A DNA stretch of 43,819 bases from NCBI GenBank assembly GCA_024222395.1, contig JAAEPE010000356.1, positions 1 to 43,819 on the forward strand, given 5' to 3'. Below, in pieces: positions 37,510 through 43,819 of this stretch (the stretch's first letter is position 1; every line of letters begins with the position of its first letter). Source of the stretch: Myxococcales bacterium (GTDB lineage: Bacteria > Myxococcota_A > Polyangia > Haliangiales > Haliangiaceae). The notes beneath the pieces were generated by a model that saw only the letters and a program-made list of their open reading frames with translations, had not been told where the DNA came from and ran no database searches. A program made the translations under genes and the position numbers.

Positions 37510-38201
37510 GCACTCTAGAAGCACTAGCCATCAAGTGGGACAACAAGGGCCTGGTTCCCGCCGTTGTGCAAGATCATCAAAGCCACGCGGTACTGATGTT
37601 GGCCTATATGAACGAGGAAGCCCTCACTGCCACGCTAGAGACCGGCATCGTGCACTTCTTCTCTCGCTCAAGGCAGAGCTTGTGGAAGAAGGGCGAGAGC
37701 TCTGGCAATACCCTCACGCTCGTCGACATTCGAACCGATTGCGATAGCGATGCCATCGTAGTGCTCGCACGCCCAGCCGGCCCTACATGCCACACGGGAA
37801 CGCGCTCGTGCTTCTACAAGGAGGTCGACCCGGCGAGAGCCGAGATTGCCAAGGAAGACCAAGGTCCAGTTGGCGCCAGATCCGCAATTGCCGACAAGCT
37901 CTTCGGGGTGCTCTGCGAGAGGCGGGACGATTCGGATCCTGCCAAGAGCTACACGCGCGCGCTGCTCGACAAAGGGTTTCCAAGGATCGAAGCCAAGATC
38001 GCTGAGGAGTCGGGCGAACTCCTAGAAGTTCTCGCCGATGGCGATGAGAGCAAGGTCGTTCATGAGAGCGCGGATTTGCTCTTCCACATGCTCGTTGGCC
38101 TCTGCGCTCGTGGCATTGAGATTGACGATCTGTGGGGCGAACTGGACCGTCGCTTCGGCGTTGGTGGGCACCAGGAAAGGGCCTCTCGTAGCAAGGTATG
38201 A
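37506..38201 (+). CDS. hisIE: Bifunctional phosphoribosyl-AMP cyclohydrolase / phosphoribosyl-ATP pyrophosphatase
   Basis: 231 residues. The HisI half (about 1-110) has [16 protein letters not shown], the metal ligands of DCDSDAI and the zinc cysteines in [10 protein letters not shown]. The HisE half (about 140-215) has the MazG-like acidic pattern [13 protein letters not shown]...[13 protein letters not shown]. It performs steps 2 and 3 of the pathway. The order HisI-HisE is the usual fusion. The gene overlaps hisF upstream and dinG downstream (ATGA). Confidence 0.94.
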   Translation: MSTLEALAIKWDNKGLVPAVVQDHQSHAVLMLAYMNEEALTATLETGIVHFFSRSRQSLWKKGESSGNTLTLVDIRTDCDSDAIVVLARPAGPTCHTGTRSCFYKEVDPARAEIAKEDQGPVGARSAIADKLFGVLCERRDDSDPAKSYTRALLDKGFPRIEAKIAEESGELLEVLADGDESKVVHESADLLFHMLVGLCARGIEIDDLWGELDRRFGVGGHQERASRSKV

Positions 38202-40207
38202 TCTCAGACTTCTTCCAACCCGGCGGTACGTTGCAGGCCGGCCTCGACACCTATGAGGAGCGGCCAGAGCAAGAGCGCATGGCGCAGGCTATAGCCGATG
38301 CTCTCGCCGATGGCACGAGCCTCTTGGTTGAAGCTGGTACAGGCACGGGAAAGTCGCTGGCTTATCTCGTGCCAGCACTGCAGAGCGATCAGAAGGTCGT
38401 GATTTCTACAGGCACTCGGTCTTTGCAAGACCAGCTTCTAAACAAGGACTTGCCCGTGCTTCGGCGCATTGTCGGTCAGCCGTTCGATGCCGTACCACTC
38501 AAGGGCACGAGCAACTATCTGTGCCGACGCAAGTTTGCCGCGTACATCGCAACAGCGCCGAAAGACCACCCTGAGTGGGATGCGCTTCGTGAGTGGATAC
38601 TTGGGACCGAAGTCGGCGACCGCGCGGAACTCTCCACGATCCCAGAGAATGCAGATATCTGGTCCCAGGTCACCACAGGACCTGAAACCAGGCTTGGTTC
38701 AAGGTGCCCGTATTACGAAAGCTGCTTTGTCACCAGGGCGCGGAGGCGAGCGGAGAAAGCCGACCTGGTCGTCGTCAACCACCACCTCTTCTTTTCCGAT
38801 TTGGCATTGCGCAAAGAGCACCCAGGAGCACGGGTCTTGCCAGAATATGATGCGGTGGTCTTCGACGAAGCCCACGGTCTGGAGGAGGTAATGACCGAGC
38901 ACTTCGGCGTGGAGCTTTCGTCTCCAAGGCTTGAGCACCTTCTCCGGGATTGGCGTAACCATCAGCGCGAGAACCCCGGCAAAGCGCAGAACCCTTGGAT
39001 GCCAAGACGCGGCGACCAACTGGTGATGAACACCGCCAACGCAGCGCAGCGGTTCTTTGCGCAGATTCGCCTCAGGCTCGCGAAGAACGCCACGCAGAGC
39101 GAAGGTGAGCGCTTCACCTTGCCAGAAGACCTTATCGATACCCAACTCAAAGAACTCTGGCTCCTCTTGGACGAGACCCTCGAAGAGCTCTACGCCCACG
39201 GCAACCTGGTAGCTGAGTGCCTGCGAGATGATGGCCACGAGGAGAAGAGCGAAGAGCTCCGCATCCTGGCCAGTCGCTGCACCCGCCTTCGAAACGACCT
39301 CGCTGCCATCGCCGACCGCAGCCCAGGTCGCGGAGACTTCGTTTTCTGGGGAAGGTTTCGCGGCCCCAGCGTAGCGCTTGCCGCATCACCCGTTGGCGTC
39401 GAGGATGTCATATCAAGAGAACTCCTACCTAATGTGAGTTCCCTGGTTTTCACCTCGGCAACTCTCAGCGCAGGCGGGCACTTCCGACACATTCGCGAGC
39501 GCCTGGGCATTGGCCCCGATAGCGCCGAAGACCTGCGGGTCGAATCGCCTTTTGACTACCAGGAGCAGTGCCTTCTCTACTTGCCCAGGGACATTCCAGA
39601 TCCTCGCGATCTCGAGTCGCAAGCCGAGCGCTTTACACGCATTGCGAAGATTCTAACGATCACCGATGGCCATGCCTTTCTCTTGTTCACGAGCCACAAG
39701 GCCATGAGGCAGTGCCACAAAGCTCTAGAGTCGACTGCCGAGTTTCCGTTTCTCATGCAGGGGCAAGCGCCACGCCAGGCACTGCTCGACAGGTTCCGCA
39801 GCACACCGCGCTCCGTGCTCTTTGCCACTGGTAGCTTCTGGGAAGGCGTCGACGTGCCTGGCTCGGCTCTATGCCACGTGCTCATCGACAAGCTGCCTTT
39901 TGAAGTACCCACTGATCCGCTCAATGAGGCGCGCATGGCCAGACTCGAATCGGAGGGAGCATCAGCGTTTGAGCACTATCAACTGCCGCGCGCCGCTATG
40001 GCGTTTCGCCAAGGCTTCGGCAGACTCATTCGGCGCAAGGGCGATAGAGGCATCGTCTCGGTGCTAGATCCAAGAATTGTCACCAAGCGATACGGACGCT
40101 TCTTCCTAGATAGTCTTCCGCAGACAGCGCGCACAGGTTCGATCGAACAGGTTAGGCGTTGGTGGCAGAAGGACTCAAGCGCACGCCGCCTACAAACGCG
40201 GCTGTAA
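38198..40207 (+). CDS. dinG: DinG/XPD-like DNA helicase (SF2)
   Basis: 669 residues, ATG overlapping the hisIE stop. Walker [10 protein letters not shown] (45-53), DEAH box VFDEAH (221-226), [10 protein letters not shown], the motif V-like [14 protein letters not shown] and motif [10 protein letters not shown] are present, so 5'-3' helicase activity is expected. The iron-sulphur domain has Cys109 (NYLC), Cys170 and Cys176 (RCPYYESC). The position expected for the second ligand (four residues before Cys170) is Arg165, so only three of four cysteines are found. There is no exonuclease domain. A diverged copy of its last 35 codons lies 260 bases downstream. Confidence 0.9.
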   Translation: MISDFFQPGGTLQAGLDTYEERPEQERMAQAIADALADGTSLLVEAGTGTGKSLAYLVPALQSDQKVVISTGTRSLQDQLLNKDLPVLRRIVGQPFDAVPLKGTSNYLCRRKFAAYIATAPKDHPEWDALREWILGTEVGDRAELSTIPENADIWSQVTTGPETRLGSRCPYYESCFVTRARRRAEKADLVVVNHHLFFSDLALRKEHPGARVLPEYDAVVFDEAHGLEEVMTEHFGVELSSPRLEHLLRDWRNHQRENPGKAQNPWMPRRGDQLVMNTANAAQRFFAQIRLRLAKNATQSEGERFTLPEDLIDTQLKELWLLLDETLEELYAHGNLVAECLRDDGHEEKSEELRILASRCTRLRNDLAAIADRSPGRGDFVFWGRFRGPSVALAASPVGVEDVISRELLPNVSSLVFTSATLSAGGHFRHIRERLGIGPDSAEDLRVESPFDYQEQCLLYLPRDIPDPRDLESQAERFTRIAKILTITDGHAFLLFTSHKAMRQCHKALESTAEFPFLMQGQAPRQALLDRFRSTPRSVLFATGSFWEGVDVPGSALCHVLIDKLPFEVPTDPLNEARMARLESEGASAFEHYQLPRAAMAFRQGFGRLIRRKGDRGIVSVLDPRIVTKRYGRFFLDSLPQTARTGSIEQVRRWWQKDSSARRLQTRL

Positions 40208-40303
40208 GGCGGAAGGCGCTTGAGCCGAAGAACAGGCTCTTCTTGACGGATTGCCTGGAATTCCCACCAAGGAATTGCGGGGCTCAATCACTGCAAAGGC
40301 AAG

Positions 40304-40465
40304 CTAGGCCGTCGAGCGAAGAGAATGACCGAGGATGGTGAGTTCTGACTCTTCGAGTGCAAGGCGCGAATGAGGATTTTGCCGGGGCAAATGACGAAAT
40401 GAGCAACGCTGCAATCGGGAAAGCAGAACCATCTGACCGATCATTGTTTACACTTGGCGGTCTAG
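40304..40465 (+). repeat. MITE-like element, full-length copy (162 bp)
   Basis: Begins CTAGGCCGTCGAGCG and ends GGCGGTCTAG. It has the same length as the copy at 22827-22988 and differs at about nine positions. It lies 96 bases after the dinG stop and is followed without a gap by a dinG-tail remnant. The 395-base interval between dinG and plsY consists of this element, the remnant and about 130 bases with no further recognisable content. Confidence 0.85.
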
Positions 40466-40566
40466 GCATTGTCTCGGTGCTAGATCCACGTATTGTCGCT
40501 GGGCGCCATGCAGGTTTCCTTCCCGACAAGCTACGACGTACCGACCGTACTGGACCGTTCGGGTAG
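40466..40566 (+). pseudogene. Remnant duplicate of a dinG 3' end
   Basis: Translates as [19 protein letters not shown] followed by PDKLRRTDRTGPFG and a stop. It aligns with the end of the intact DinG ([19 protein letters not shown], then [11 protein letters not shown]). The nucleotide match is strongest over the first 25 bases (CATTGTCTCGGTGCTAGATC versus CATCGTCTCGGTGCTAGATC). The upstream part of the helicase is missing, replaced by the repeat element, whose right end joins it directly. This is a decayed second dinG tail, not a functional gene. Confidence 0.7.
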
Positions 40567-40602
40567 CTGGGCCGGTGAATGCGTTCCAAGCGGTGCATTC
40601 TC

Positions 40603-41199
40603 ATGAGCGATGCAGCCGCCATCGCCCTCGTCGTTGCCGCGTATTTCATGGGGTCCATTCCCTTCGGTCTACTCATCGGCAAGAAGCGAGGCGTCGATGT
40701 GCGAGGCGTTGGAAGTGGCAACATTGGGGCTACAAACGTGGCCCGCAACTTGGGAAAGAAGACCGGGGCACTGGTGCTGCTGCTCGATGTTCTCAAGGCT
40801 GCCGTCCCCACGTTTGTAGCCACGATGCTAGTCAATCGCGGGGATCTATCCATTGATTTTCTTACCCTCGTAGCCATCGCAGCTATCCTTGGCCACTGCT
40901 ACCCCGTGTGGCTCAAGTTCCGGGGAGGCAAAGGCGTTGCGACCTCACTAGGTGTATTTCTTATTGTCGATCCAGCACTAGCAGGCATTGGCATCGCCAT
41001 CTTCGCGGTGCTCTACGTGGCGTTTCGAAGAGTCTCCGTCGGATCGATCAGCGCAGCCATCGCCTTCCCCATGCTCTTATGGGTCTTTGATCGCCCGCTA
41101 GCTCTCGTGCACCTCGGTATCGCTGGCGCCTTCATTGTCGTCCTCAAGCATCGCAGCAACATCCTGCGCATCTTCCACGGCGAAGAGAAGCCAGTATAG
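40603..41199 (+). CDS. plsY: Acyl-phosphate glycerol-3-phosphate acyltransferase
   Basis: 198 residues from ATG 40603; the ORF is open back to 40579, but the family N terminus starts at MSDAAAIALVVAAYFMGSIP. The signatures GSIPFG, GSGNIGATNVAR and FRGGKGVATSLG (three cytoplasmic loops) are intact, with five or more membrane helices between them. PlsY makes lysophosphatidic acid from acyl phosphate. It converges on folK with an 8-base gap. Confidence 0.94.
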   Translation: MSDAAAIALVVAAYFMGSIPFGLLIGKKRGVDVRGVGSGNIGATNVARNLGKKTGALVLLLDVLKAAVPTFVATMLVNRGDLSIDFLTLVAIAAILGHCYPVWLKFRGGKGVATSLGVFLIVDPALAGIGIAIFAVLYVAFRRVSVGSISAAIAFPMLLWVFDRPLALVHLGIAGAFIVVLKHRSNILRIFHGEEKPV

Positions 41200-41207
41200 C
41201 CACGGGT

Positions 41208-41738
41208 CTATCGAACGGAGACGCCTAGGCGCCGACAAGCCTGAGCCACCGCTTCGTCGTCAGCCAGCAACGTCCCCACGGAAGCAATCTCCGGGTCCCA
41301 CTGGAACGCATCCCCAAAGAGCTCTGCAAGAGGCTGCAAGACGAACGCCCGCTCCTTCATACGTGGATGCGGCAGGTGCAATCCCGACTCGTCGCGCCGT
41401 TCTCCTGCTAGTAAGAGCAAATCCAGATCGAGTGTACGAGACCCGCCTGGATGTATCCGCTCTCTTCCGAAATCGTTCTCGAGCCCTTGAAGTATGGTGA
41501 GCGCCGCTTCTGGCGACGGGCTCTTCGCTGGCCAAAATGCAGCAACCGCGTTCAAAAAGTCGGGCTGGTCTTGGATGGGGCCCACGGGCGCTGTCACGTA
41601 GTTACTGGAGACTAGCGCCACACCCCATGCCTCAGACATTGACTCAAGCACCGCGACGAACCGCGACGCCACGGCCTCTTGCCCACCTAGGTTGCCTCCC
41701 AAGGCAATCACAATCGCCGTTTCGGGTGACCCGCTCAT
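41208..41738 (-). CDS. folK: HPPK, 2-amino-4-hydroxy-6-hydroxymethyldihydropteridine pyrophosphokinase
   Basis: 176 residues from ATG 41738, which overlaps the upstream stop (ATGA). IALGGNLGG, PVGPIQDQPDFLNAVA, ERIHPGGSRTLDLDLLLLAG and LPHPRMKERAFVLQPLAEL are the HPPK motifs, including the catalytic metal-binding DLDLL. It transfers pyrophosphate in folate synthesis. Translational coupling to a FAH-family gene is unusual company for folK. Confidence 0.93.
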   Translation of the reverse strand: MSGSPETAIVIALGGNLGGQEAVASRFVAVLESMSEAWGVALVSSNYVTAPVGPIQDQPDFLNAVAAFWPAKSPSPEAALTILQGLENDFGRERIHPGGSRTLDLDLLLLAGERRDESGLHLPHPRMKERAFVLQPLAELFGDAFQWDPEIASVGTLLADDEAVAQACRRLGVSVR

Positions 41739-42397
41739 GGGCGCGCAAGCACAGGGTTGCACAGGACGCCAATACCAGAGATTTCCACCTCGACAGAGTC
41801 GCCGGGAGCTAGGTTGCCGACCCCAGCGGGTGTTCCGGTAAGTACGAGGTCATGCTCCTCGAGGGTGATATCCCTCGTGATGTAGGCAAGTATCTCTGGT
41901 ATCGAGAAGATGAACTGGCTGGTGCGACCATCTTGGCGAGTCTCTCCGTTCACTCGCACCGTTACCGCAACGTCGCTCGGATCTAGATCCGTGACGATTC
42001 GGGGACCAATCGGCATGAAGCTATCCATGCCTTTTGCGCGAAGCCATGGACCCTTCTTTTGCAGCTCACGAACCGTTATGTCGTTCGCGCAGGTGTACCC
42101 AAGAATGTAGTCGTCGGCATGGGCTAGATCGATGTTGATGGCTTGCTTGCCAATCACGATTGCGAGCTCACCTTCGTGATCGACTCGCTCATAGCCACAG
42201 GGGCGGTGAATGGGTTTACCCGCTTCGCTCAACGAGGAGGCAGGCTTCATGAAGATCAGAGGCTCCGTAGGCATGTCATGGCCGAGTTCGGCGGCATGTG
42301 CTCGATAATTGCGGCCTACGCAGATTGCCTTGCTCGGGCGAAGATCGATTTCTCCCAAGGATTCTCTGCCATCACGTGTCTCACAAGCAATCTTCAT
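41735..42397 (-). CDS. Fumarylacetoacetate hydrolase (FAH) family protein, acylpyruvase-like
   Basis: 220 residues from ATG 42397 (MKIACETRDGRESLGEIDLR); the long N-terminal extension of the open frame is not family-like. Motifs ICVGRNYRAHAAELG, FMKPASSLSEAG, DHEGELAIVIG, CANDITVRELQKK and LTGTPAGVGN match the short FAHD1/YcgM type: single-domain metal-dependent hydrolases acting on acylpyruvates, oxaloacetate or related diketo acids. The metal-binding Glu/Glu/Asp set is present in DHEGELA and the following strands. It forms a two-gene unit with folK. Exact substrate unknown. Confidence 0.85.
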   Translation of the reverse strand: MKIACETRDGRESLGEIDLRPSKAICVGRNYRAHAAELGHDMPTEPLIFMKPASSLSEAGKPIHRPCGYERVDHEGELAIVIGKQAINIDLAHADDYILGYTCANDITVRELQKKGPWLRAKGMDSFMPIGPRIVTDLDPSDVAVTVRVNGETRQDGRTSQFIFSIPEILAYITRDITLEEHDLVLTGTPAGVGNLAPGDSVEVEISGIGVLCNPVLARP

Positions 42398-42562
42398 GTC
42401 AGCGATGTAATACGTAGCCGCGACGCGCACAAGGTAAGAAGTGTGTGCTCGCCTCACCGCTGTAGGCAGCAGGGCGATGTTGCACCCCCCTGCTCCCAAC
42501 GCTACACTTTGGTATCTGCGATGGATGTGTACCCTCCTCGCGCGAGTGCCAAGCAACCTTCA

Positions 42563-43819
42563 ATGAGTGACTATCGAAATCCGTTTGACGACGCTACCGC
42601 CGTCGCCGATCCGTCCCAGTTGCAGAAGCCCAAACGCAATTTCGCCAATGTGGTGAAGCGAGCAAAGCTTCCGTCGAAGGCACCTCCGACTGCCATGGCG
42701 CCCGCGCCAGCCAAGCGTCAGCCTACTCCCGTATCGAGACCACATGTCATTGGGCGCGACTCGGCCGGCCTTCCCGAAGACTCCAGCGAAGTCCTACTCA
42801 CGCCTCCGAACATCAGCTTGCCCCATGGCAAAGGCCAGGCAACTACCTTCTTTCCCCCAGAAGGCATGGCGGCAGAAGAATACACCGTGGAGGAAGGGCA
42901 GCCCCAGCCGCCGCCACCTTTTGTTGAAATGGCTGAGCAAGCGAGTATCGCCATCGCGCCCCCCGATGACCTCGATCGAGGGTTTCTCATCATCACGGGC
43001 GGCAACGATAGAGGCCGCAAAGTTGGCCTTCCCGAGGGACGCACCACCATTGGTCGCGGTATCGACTGCGACATTGTGCTCACCGACATCGCGGTTTCCA
43101 GGCGTCACATGTACGTCGAGCGCCGGGATAACGTCTACTTCCTCTGCGACCTGAGCTCAGGTAACGGCACATTCGTGAACAACGAAGACCGCCGAGGCGA
43201 GGTGGTCGTAGTCAATGGCGATACTTTCCAGATCGGCAATTCGGTCTTTTCATTCGAGGGCCCAAGAGCACAAGACTCGGCTTCGGCTACCACCAACAGG
43301 CAACCGGAGACGGTGGCTAGTGGCAAGAAGGCGCCCCTCTCTCTCGATAACGATGCCACCAATTTGAATTTGCTCCGTGCTGCTGACGCGGAAGAAGAGA
43401 GCACCGTCGCCGGCAAAGGCCTGGCTGGCAGCTCGCATCAGGCTCAGCGAGATCCGCCGAGCGAACAACTTCCGACGAGCATCGTGGCGAGTGTTGAAGT
43501 CTCAACTCAGATTCTAGAACGCCCCCACAGAGGGCCGACCAAGCCACCACCACCACCACATGACCGACGTGAGTTCGAAAACGCAGCCCTGGCTGCCGTC
43601 TCGTCGATCGTTCAAACGCCGCCATTGGAAGATCTCTCAATTATCCCCCACGGAACGGGAGATCTGCCTGAATTGAACGCCCCTGTAACGCAAAGCCCTA
43701 GCGCTCCCTACCCGGTTCCCAACCAGCAGCCGCGGCCGCAGAACCCGGGCCCCGCAGCACCCAGCGCACGACTGCCCGCGCCTATCCGACCCTATACTGC
43801 GCCTCCTATACTGCGCCTC
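42563..43819 (+). CDS. FHA-domain protein, 5' part (runs off the window)
   Basis: 419 codons without a stop before the edge. ATG 42563 (MSDYRNPFDDATAVADPSQL) is preferred by its resemblance to other myxobacterial FHA proteins; ATG 42521 is in frame 14 codons upstream, and neither has a clear ribosome-binding site. A disordered Pro/Lys-rich N terminus (1-135) is followed by a canonical FHA domain (140-232) with GR (164-165), SRRH (179-182) and NGT (201-203), so phosphothreonine binding is likely. A long Pro/Gln/Ser-rich linker follows (233 onward). Proteins of this build often continue into membrane or secretion-related domains. It diverges from the FAH-folK pair. Confidence 0.85.
   Translation, partial: MSDYRNPFDDATAVADPSQLQKPKRNFANVVKRAKLPSKAPPTAMAPAPAKRQPTPVSRPHVIGRDSAGLPEDSSEVLLTPPNISLPHGKGQATTFFPPEGMAAEEYTVEEGQPQPPPPFVEMAEQASIAIAPPDDLDRGFLIITGGNDRGRKVGLPEGRTTIGRGIDCDIVLTDIAVSRRHMYVERRDNVYFLCDLSSGNGTFVNNEDRRGEVVVVNGDTFQIGNSVFSFEGPRAQDSASATTNRQPETVASGKKAPLSLDNDATNLNLLRAADAEEESTVAGKGLAGSSHQAQRDPPSEQLPTSIVASVEVSTQILERPHRGPTKPPPPPHDRREFENAALAAVSSIVQTPPLEDLSIIPHGTGDLPELNAPVTQSPSAPYPVPNQQPRPQNPGPAAPSARLPAPIRPYTAPPILRL
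43792..43819 (+). repeat. 14-bp tandem duplication at the window edge
   Basis: CTATACTGCGCCTC occurs twice without a gap. Because 14 is not a multiple of three, the two copies are read in different frames of the FHA gene (YTAP versus ILRL). Confidence 0.7.

Noticed and set aside
40357..40566. 70-residue ORF reading from the repeat element into the dinG remnant
   Set aside because: The same start (MQGANEDFAGAN) occurs in the other full copy but reads into unrelated flanking DNA there; it is a chance fusion of frames rather than a gene.

Overview
The window looks like a chromosomal segment of a moderately GC-rich myxobacterium-like member of the Myxococcota (former Deltaproteobacteria). This rests on protein types: a TPR/TonB envelope operon resembling the ancestral part of the Myxococcus Glt machinery, FHA-domain proteins, a DUF4388-DnaJ-TPR protein, a Cys-rich 'dickkopf-like' lipoprotein and many small lipoproteins. 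No rRNA, tRNA, CRISPR array or prophage was seen.

Layout. 1-4 kb: the end of a transposase-like ORF, a beta-sandwich lipoprotein, a Cys-rich repeat lipoprotein gene that carries both a frameshift and a nonsense codon, and a small lipoprotein with a strong terminator. 4.1-13.9 kb (minus): a six-gene, tightly overlapping operon for a trans-envelope complex (coiled-coil/beta protein, two large periplasmic TPR proteins, a TPR lipoprotein, a small periplasmic protein, and an FHA-like/TM/TonB-C protein). 14.2-21.3 kb: obgE, an ABC exporter pair on the opposite strand, rpmA, rplU, gatB, gatA, gatC. 21.3-28.5 kb: PilZ-like protein, MaiA-type GST, MobB, a DUF4388-DnaJ-TPR protein with a coupled mini membrane protein, a large lipoprotein, and a UvrD/Rep helicase. 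28.7-31.8 kb: a predicted HExxH membrane protein translationally coupled to a lidless Hsp70, then hisB. 31.8-38.2 kb: an OmpA-domain pseudogene, topB and an ABM-GNAT fusion (minus), then hisH-hisA-hisF-hisIE. 38.2-43.8 kb: dinG coupled to hisIE, a repeat element with a dinG 3'-end remnant, plsY, folK, a FAH-family enzyme and the 5' part of an FHA protein running off the window.

Most notable: (i) a 162-bp MITE-like element with CTAG-ended inverted termini, two full copies (about 94% identical) and one 63-bp right-end copy, all at gene ends or promoter regions; (ii) the Glt-like operon; (iii) the HExxH/Hsp70 gene pair, where the Hsp70 has a roughly 100-residue insert in place of the linker and no lid; (iv) three decayed loci whose lesions can be read base by base (Cys-rich lipoprotein, OmpA domain, dinG tail); (v) a DinG in which one of the four expected iron-sulphur cysteines is arginine; (vi) related palindromes with compensatory changes flanking rplU-rpmA.
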